A stretch of DNA of 64,000 nucleotides, taken from Salvelinus alpinus. Taxonomy: Eukaryota; Chordata; Actinopteri; Salmoniformes; Salmonidae. The position numbers and the translations under genes are program-made. Numbering within the stretch: position 1 is the stretch's first letter; every line of letters starts with the position of its first letter. The notes under the pieces were generated by a model. That model saw only the letters and a program-made list of their open reading frames with translations. It had not been told where the DNA came from and made no database searches. The stretch lies in NCBI RefSeq assembly GCF_045679555.1, contig NC_092099.1:9904076-9968075 (forward strand), written 5' to 3'. Below, one piece after another: positions 61,442 through 64,000 of the stretch.

Positions 61442-62215
61442 CACTGAACAAAAATATAAATATAACATGTAAAGTGTTAGTTTCAAGAGCTGAAATAAAA
61501 TATCCTACAAATGTTCCACTCGCAGATAGTGTATTTCGCGCAAATTTTGAGCACACATTTGTTTACATCCCTGTTAGTGAGCATTTCTCCTTTTCCAAGA
61601 TAATCCATCCACCTGACAGGTGTGGCACATCAAGAATCTGATTTAACAACAATCATTACACAGGTGCATCTTGTGCATGGGACAATAAAAGGCCACTCTA
61701 AACTGTGCAGTTTTATCACACAACACAATGCCACAGATGTCTCAAGTTTTGAGAGAGCGTGCAATTCGCATGCTGACTGCACGAATGTCCACCAGAGCTG
61801 TTGCCAAAGAATTGAATGTTAATTTCTCTACCATAAGCCACCTCCAATGTCGTTTTAGAGATTTGTTTTAGAACATCCAACCAGCCTCACAAAATGAAGA
61901 CCACGTGTAACCATGCCAGCCCAGGACCTCCAAATTCGGCTTCTTCGCCTGCAGGATCATCTGAGACCAGCCACCTGGACAGCTGATGAAACTGTAATAA
62001 TGCCCCTTTGTGGGGAAAAACTCATTCTGATTGGCTGCGCCTGGCTCCCAAATGGAGCCCTCCCAGGCCCACCCATGGCTGCACCCCTGCCCAGTCATGT
62101 GAAATTCATAGATTAGGACATCATTAATAATTTCAATTGACTGATTTCATTATATGAACTGTAACTCAGTAAAATCATAGAAATTGTTACATGTTGTAAT
62201 TATATTTTTGTTCAG
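61442..62215 (+). mobile_element. Tc1-like element, fourth family, internally deleted
   Basis: Ends CACTGAACAAAAATATAAAT and ATATTTTTGTTCAGT are inverted repeats next to TA. Plus-strand sequence near 61725-61860 reads MPQMSQVLRERAIRML and STRAVAKELNVNFSTIS, the paired-like helix-turn-helix of a Tc1 transposase. A later scrap lies near 61913-62000. No catalytic core. Confidence 0.88.
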
Positions 62216-62274
62216 TATAATTTCTTGGTATTTCATTACTTTAACAAAACATTTCCTAAAAATATAAGATGGAG

Positions 62275-62740
62275 CCTCCCGGGTGGCGCAGTGGTCTAGA
62301 GCACTGCATCGCAGTGCTATGCTGCGCCACCAGAGTCTGGGTTCGCGCCCAGGCTCTGTCGCAGCCGGCCGCGACCGGGAGGTCCGTGGGGCGACGCACA
62401 ATTGGCTTAGCGTCGTCCGGGTTAGGGAGGGTTTGGCCGGTAGGGATATCCTTGTCTCATCGCGCTCCAGCGACTCCTGTGGCGGGCCGGGCGCAGTGCG
62501 CGCTAACCGAGGGGGCGGGTGCACGGTGTTTCCTCCGACACATTGTTGCGGCTGGCTTCCGGTTGGAGGCGCGCTGTGTTAAGAAGCAGTGCGGCTAGGT
62601 TGGGTTGTGCTTCGGAGGACGCATGACTTTCGACCTTCGTCTCTCCCGAGCCCGTACGGGAGTTGTAGCGATGAGACAAGATAGTAATTACTAGCGATTG
62701 GATACCACGAAAATTGGGGAGAAAAGGGGATAAAAAAAAA
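62275..62740 (+). mobile_element. Full-length tRNA-derived salmonid SINE
   Basis: The head carries GGTGGCGCAGTGGTCTAGAGC (A-box region) and GTCTGGGTTCGCGCCC (B-box region). A GC-rich body of about 350 bp follows, then GGGGAGAAAAGGGGAT and an A/TA tail. It shares its core with the copy at 7725-8160. Two incidental open frames of about 100 codons overlap it. Confidence 0.88.
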
Positions 62741-62999
62741 ATATATATATATTACATTTCAATTTTGTTCGTTTTCTAGGGATGTTCTCCAACTGGTTTG
62801 GGAATGTTCTCAAATAGTTTTGAGAAACAACATTCTTCTGTGGGAATTTCAGTACTTCAGCATAATGTTTCCTACAGGTTTCCTCATGGTTCTATTTAAA
62901 GTCATCTTCTCAAATTGTTCTGAAAACGTTAAGAAAACTTTCCATAAAAACCACAAGAAAACTCTGTCAAGTTGGTTGTTGATCATTACTAGACAGCGA

Positions 63000-64000
63000 T
63001 CTTCAAGTCTTGCTATAGATTTTCAAGACGATTTAAGTCAAAACTGTAACTAGCCTATTCAAGAACATTCGATGCTGTCTTGGTAAGCAACTCCACTCTA
63101 TATATATTTTGCCTTTCCTGCTGAAAGGTAAATTTGTCTCCCAGTGTCTGTTGGAATGCAGACTGAAATAGGTTTTCCTCTAGGATTTTGCCTGTGGTAA
63201 GCTCTAATCCATTTATTCTTATCCTAAAAAACTGCCTAGTCCTTGCTGATGACAAGCATACAAATAACATGAAGCAGCCACCACCATAAATATGAAGAGT
63301 GGTACTCCGTGATGGGTTGGATTTGCCCCAAACATAACTTTATGTCCTGAATACAAAGCGTTATTTTATTTTCCTCATTTTTGGCAGTTTTACTTTAGTG
63401 CCTTATTGCAAACAGGATGCATGTTTTGGAATATTTTATTTTGTTCAGGCTTCTTTGTTTTTACTCTGTCATTTAGGTTACTATGGTGGGATAACTACAA
63501 TGTTGTTGATCCATCTTAAATTTTCTCCGATCACAGCCATAAAACTCTAACTGTTTTAAAGTCACCATTGGTCTCATGGTGACATTCCTGAGTGGTTTCC
63601 TTCCTCTCCGGTAACTGAGTTAGGAAGGACTCCTGTTTCTTTGTAGTGACTGGGTGTATTGATACACCATCCAAAGTGTAATTAATAACTTCACCATGCT
63701 CAAAGGGATATTCAATGTCTGCTTTTTTATACCCATCTACCAAAAGGTGCCCTTCTTTGCGAGGCATTGGAAAACCTCCCTGGTCTTTGTGGTTGAGTCT
63801 GTGTTTAAAATTCACAGCTCGACTGAGGGATCTTACAGATAATCGTATGTGTGGGCTAAGTACATTTGTACTCCTGAACTTATTTAGGCTTGCCCTAACA
63901 AAGGGGTTTAATACTTATTGTCTTAAGACCTTCCAGCTTTAAAAAAAATAATAATAATTTGGAAAAAAGATAATTAGACTTTGGCATTATGGGGTATTGT
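63000..64000 (-). mobile_element. Tc1-like element, fifth family, running off the window end
   Basis: Minus-strand frame 63270-63055 includes LEENLFQSAFQQTLGDKFTFQQ, the region just before the second catalytic Asp of a Tc1 transposase. Minus-strand sequence at 63815-63531 belongs to the element's 5' part. The sequence near 63960-64000 may already belong to another element. Degenerate. Confidence 0.75.

Larger units (their letters stand above)
61250..62960. repeat. Older AACGTTCTGAGAAC-type repeat hosting a Tc1 and a SINE
   Basis: Before the Tc1 (61250-61440) and after the SINE (62760-62960) lie related low-complexity sentences built on AACGTT/TTCTGA/GAGAAC words, with a short bridge at 62218-62270. 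They read as one older repeat opened by two insertions. Confidence 0.45.

Noticed and set aside
62269..62598. Overlapping open frames of about 100 codons on both strands
   Set aside because: They lie wholly in the GC-rich SINE body.

Overview
The window looks like nuclear DNA from a salmonid fish (Salmo, Oncorhynchus, Salvelinus or a close relative). Three vertebrate genes with GT-AG introns sit in a dense load of salmonid-style repeats. These include several Tc1/mariner families flanked by TA duplications (one close to the family from which Sleeping Beauty was rebuilt), tRNA-derived SINEs, decayed LINEs, hAT, piggyBac-type and Tigger/pogo-type short elements, and many microsatellites. Species cannot be fixed from the sequence alone. 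Layout: 1-12 kb is gene-poor. It holds a 512-bp direct duplication (1-512 and 2156-2667), a decayed KDZ/Zisupton-type transposase gene (about 985-3590), two Tc1 remnants, an L1 ORF2 remnant split by a SINE (7385-8540, minus), a salmonid repeat with a nested SINE, and fused Tc1 ends. 12.1-26 kb is integrin beta-2 (itgb2, CD18, plus strand): 15 coding exons join in frame to 781 codons. Its introns hold three DNA transposons and two long imperfect palindromes, and its 3' UTR holds a piggyBac-type element. 26-39 kb is mostly repeats, plus a duplicated stretch (31.2-32.05 and 33.7-34.7 kb) that looks like a promoter and first non-coding exon present twice, with a Tc1 between the copies. 39.4-51 kb is villin (vil1, plus strand): 19 coding exons give 835 codons, with six gelsolin repeats and a villin headpiece. 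51.4-54.2 kb, on the minus strand and convergent with vil1, is a polyamine oxidase of the PAOX/SMOX family (three coding exons, 502 codons) that lacks a C-terminal peroxisomal signal. 55-64 kb is a graveyard of nested repeats: a 136-bp TG...CA element with a tRNA-like promoter, a LINE ORF1 split by an hAT with a perfect 8-bp duplication (itself holding a Tc1 fragment), a palindromic element split by a Tigger/pogo element, several Tc1s and a full-length SINE. The three genes are not an operon and share no pathway: itgb2 is a leukocyte adhesion receptor subunit, vil1 a brush-border actin regulator, and the oxidase acts in polyamine catabolism. The most notable structures are the duplicated putative vil1 promoter/exon 1, low-complexity tracts lying directly on splice acceptors in both itgb2 and vil1, the intronic palindromes, and the small tRNA-like LTR-like element. 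No CRISPR, operon or defence system is present.
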